Source of the DNA: an uncultured Kouleothrix sp.
Lineage (GTDB): Bacteria > Chloroflexota > Chloroflexia > Chloroflexales > Roseiflexaceae
Assembly: GCA_937858455.1 (NCBI GenBank)
Contig: CALLYN010000847.1
Coordinates: forward strand, 1-5,870
DNA length: 5,870 nt
Direction of reading: 5' to 3'
The notes below the pieces were generated by a model. The model searched no databases. It was not told where the DNA came from and saw only the letters and a program-made list of their open reading frames with translations. The translations under genes were made by a program, and so were the position numbers. Positions 3,745 through 5,870 of this stretch are shown one piece after another. Position 1 is the first letter of the stretch. The number at the start of each line of letters is the position of its first letter.

Positions 3745-5870
3745 CTAGCGCCGCGCCACCGGCAGGTACAGCCGCGCACGCACCACCAAGCTGGGGTCGC
3801 ACGCGAAGAAGTCGCCGCCGTAGTGCCGGCACACCTGCACCGCCGTGGCCTTCGGCGCGCCAGGTGCGCGGGTTGCGGTGCCACCCTCGCAGTACGCGCC
3901 GCCGCTGGCGAACAGCCCCGTCCAGAAGTCGAACCTCTGGGTGGTACACGCATCGGCGCGGTTCTTCTCGTCAACGTCGGCGAGCATCCATGCCGCGCCG
4001 CCGCTGTAGCTGCGGCTGCGCAGCGCCGCGAGGTTTGTCGCGACGAAGAATGGCGCGGTGTCGCGGCAGGCCGTCGCCAGCGGCATTTGCCGGCACGTAG
4101 CCGCCCCTTCCGTCCAGCTCGGGTTGAGCGGGCGCGGGTCGGTCGGGTAGCCAAACTCTTCGAGCACGATTGGGCCGGCGTAGCCGGCGTAGCGCAGATC
4201 GTCGATCACGCCGTCGGCGCCGCCGCTGTAGTTGTGCGGCGCGAGCATGTCGATCAGGCCCAGCAACCTGCGGCCGGAGCGGTCGGGCCGTAGGTAGTCG
4301 AAGGCCGCGCGCGTGTTGTCATAGTCGCGCACCTCGCTCGAGATGCCGGCGGTCACCAGCACTGGCGCGTGGCGCTTAACCACGGCGCGGAACTGGGCGG
4401 TCCATTCCAGCGCGCCCGCGATATAGCCAGCGTCGTCGTAGCCGGGGCGGCGGTCGAAGCAGTCGTTGCCGGCGCCGCAGTGGTTGTTGATCTCGTTGTC
4501 GGCGCTGAGGTAGGCGATCAGCGGCAGCGCCGAGCGCGCGGCGAAGTCGTCGAGCAGGCCGCCGATCCAGGCGGCGCGCTCGGGTGTCATGGCCCAGTCG
4601 GCGCTGTTATGCAGCGCGATGCCCAGCCGCATGCCGTGCGCGGCCGCGCGGCGCGCGAAGTCGTAGAGCGTGGCGTAGCTGGTTGGCACGGCGCTGGCGC
4701 CGCCTGCGGTGTACGGTAGGTCGACAAATAGCCGCAGGGTGTTGGCATTCAGCCCGCGCTGGGCGCGCTCGAGCCAGAAGTCGATCTCGCCCGAGGCCGC
4801 AGCTGCGGCGTAGTTCGCATCCCAGAAGCTCTTGCCGTTGATCCCATAGCGCGGCAGGAAGAACTGCACGCCGCGCATCACCCAGCGCCCGCCATTATCG
4901 GCCAGCACTGCGCCGCTGGCGCGCACCTGCCCGCACGCGAGCGGGTCGCCGCAGGATGCCTGCAGCGCGACAGCCGGGGGCGGGATTGCCGGCAGCACTG
5001 GCGCAGCGTCGATGTTCAGCAGCAGCAGCTCGCGCGCGCCGTCGTTCTCACGGCTTACGAGCATCAGGCTGCCGAGCAGCCCTTCTACCGCAAGCGCCGC
5101 AGGCGCATCGATCACCGGCGCGATACCCTGTGCGCTGGCGCGCTGGATCCGCCACTCCAGCGGCTGCGCGGCCTCGTCCACCGCGCTCCATACGAGCGTA
5201 CCCGGCGTGGCGGCCAGCGTGGCCGCCGCTGGCGCAACCACGTCGCGCGCGCCGCTGGCGCGATCGAAACGCACGAGCCCAGGGGCATCGGCCGCGCCCG
5301 CGAACGACCAGAATGCCGCGTCGTCGGTGAGCGTGTAGCCGGCCAGCCCGCCGTAGCCAGCCAGCTGCTGCGCCAGCTCGGCTGTTTGGCCGCCAGGCTC
5401 GCGCAGCAGCAGCCGCCAGGCCGCGCGCTGGCGTTCGCCGCCGAACTGCTCTTCGCTCCACAGCACCGCACCGCCGTGTGCTACCGGCCGGCGCCCGAGC
5501 GGGCTGAGCAGCTCGGGAGCTTTTCCTGGCGAGAAGCGCTGCAGCCCGCGGCTGTCGGCCAGGTACCACTGCGCGCCATCCAGCGCGACCGTGCCGCTGG
5601 CCGAGGCCAGGGTGGCCAGCTGTGTCACTGTGCCGCTGGCCAGGTCAAGCGCCACCACCTGCCCAAACTGGTCGCCGCGCTCGACCCAGATCGCGCGTGT
5701 CGCGTCGGCGGCAAGGTCGTCGATCGGCGCAGCGCGACGCGCCAGATCGTCGTACTGCTGGCTTTGAAACGTATAGCGGCGAACGCTGAACTGCGCGCCG
5801 TCGCGCTCGGCCCACAGTGCGGCGGTGGGCGTGAGCGCCGGGTGGCCGGCAAGCGCGCGGGCGAGCAGCT
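3745..5870 (-). CDS. Large clan GH-A (GH5-like) glycoside hydrolase with N-terminal beta-propeller-like region, 5' end outside window
   Basis: The frame is open from the TAG at 3745 to the right edge, so at least 707 residues are visible and the start is missing (numbering from the codon at 5868-5866). Residues 1 to about 285 contain recurring short strands ending in W or Y (ALWAERDG, AIWVERGD, QWYLADSRG, VLWSEE, AFWSFAG, LVWSAVDE), like blades of a TolB/WD-type propeller. From RGVQFF (332) to about 640 is a TIM barrel of the cellulase/mannanase type: LHN (419-421), the acid/base in DNEINN (E459), HNY (545-547), the nucleophile in LEEFGYP (E570 or E571) and the strand-8 Trp (W627). All ten cysteines lie in the C-terminal half, suggesting disulfides and export. 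A signal peptide would be upstream. It probably cleaves a beta-linked polysaccharide or glycoside outside the cell. The exact GH family and substrate are open. Confidence 0.8.
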   Translation of the reverse strand, partial: LLARALAGHPALTPTAALWAERDGAQFSVRRYTFQSQQYDDLARRAAPIDDLAADATRAIWVERGDQFGQVVALDLASGTVTQLATLASASGTVALDGAQWYLADSRGLQRFSPGKAPELLSPLGRRPVAHGGAVLWSEEQFGGERQRAAWRLLLREPGGQTAELAQQLAGYGGLAGYTLTDDAAFWSFAGAADAPGLVRFDRASGARDVVAPAAATLAATPGTLVWSAVDEAAQPLEWRIQRASAQGIAPVIDAPAALAVEGLLGSLMLVSRENDGARELLLLNIDAAPVLPAIPPPAVALQASCGDPLACGQVRASGAVLADNGGRWVMRGVQFFLPRYGINGKSFWDANYAAAAASGEIDFWLERAQRGLNANTLRLFVDLPYTAGGASAVPTSYATLYDFARRAAAHGMRLGIALHNSADWAMTPERAAWIGGLLDDFAARSALPLIAYLSADNEINNHCGAGNDCFDRRPGYDDAGYIAGALEWTAQFRAVVKRHAPVLVTAGISSEVRDYDNTRAAFDYLRPDRSGRRLLGLIDMLAPHNYSGGADGVIDDLRYAGYAGPIVLEEFGYPTDPRPLNPSWTEGAATCRQMPLATACRDTAPFFVATNLAALRSRSYSGGAAWMLADVDEKNRADACTTQRFDFWTGLFASGGAYCEGGTATRAPGAPKATAVQVCRHYGGDFFACDPSLVVRARLYLPVARR

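Noticed and set aside
3635..4154. Minus-strand frames ending in GSTGFEPAI or RRDSNPRSEP
   Set aside because: These tails are the well-known spurious translation of the strand opposite a tRNA T-arm and are not real proteins.
3598..4293. Plus-strand open frame starting in tRNA-Asp
   Set aside because: It runs through the tRNA and terminator and is antisense to the hydrolase. Composition is typical of a shadow frame.
5656..5658. GTG as the start of the glycoside hydrolase
   Set aside because: The same frame stays open and propeller-like up to the window edge (5870), so the real start lies outside.
1..5870. CRISPR array, prophage or transposase gene
   Set aside because: No regularly spaced repeats, phage structural genes or DDE/serine/tyrosine recombinase motifs were seen on either strand.

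Overview
This is a GC-rich bacterial window with two very different parts. Positions about 800-5870 read as one coherent chromosome segment: an ECF (energy-coupling factor) vitamin or micronutrient transporter operon on the minus strand, a divergently transcribed pair of tRNA genes (Glu-CUC, Asp-GUC), and a large secreted-looking glycoside hydrolase on the minus strand that runs off the right edge. GC content, codon style and the S-T-A gene order would suit a Chloroflexota relative such as Roseiflexus or Kouleothrix. That taxonomic guess is inference only.

The ECF operon runs leftward from a near-consensus promoter at 3402-3430: S component (3315-2485), a strong intra-operon hairpin (2422-2456), EcfT (2401-1631), and an EcfA ATPase that starts at 1565. 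The tRNA genes run rightward from a second promoter (3449-3477). Both promoters carry the same 12-base TATGCTATAATG element, so they form an inverted repeat across the intergenic region. The tRNA operon ends in a perfect 32-base palindrome followed by T5. The glycoside hydrolase (stop at 3745) converges on that same palindrome.

The left end, about 1-797, does not fit the rest. It is a string of short pieces of unrelated genes, each broken inside its coding sequence. From left to right they are: a C-terminally truncated SDR dehydrogenase (+), about 100 bases I cannot assign, a short internal piece of a Wzc/EpsB-type tyrosine autokinase (+), the first 28 codons of an alpha/beta hydrolase (-), and the C-terminal third of a sugar phosphate isomerase/epimerase (-). 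The isomerase piece is joined in frame to the EcfA ATPase in the middle of what is usually a longer ATPase. The result is an uninterrupted 367-codon chimeric ORF (462-1565). The pieces look as if they come from different bacterial groups, and at least one join lies in sequence readable as either neighbour. The simplest explanation is a chimeric contig end or amplification artefact from a mixed sample. A real recombination scar with gene debris is the alternative. I did not find a convincing new biological system. The two most useful observations are the chimeric left end and the architecture around the divergent promoters and tRNAs.
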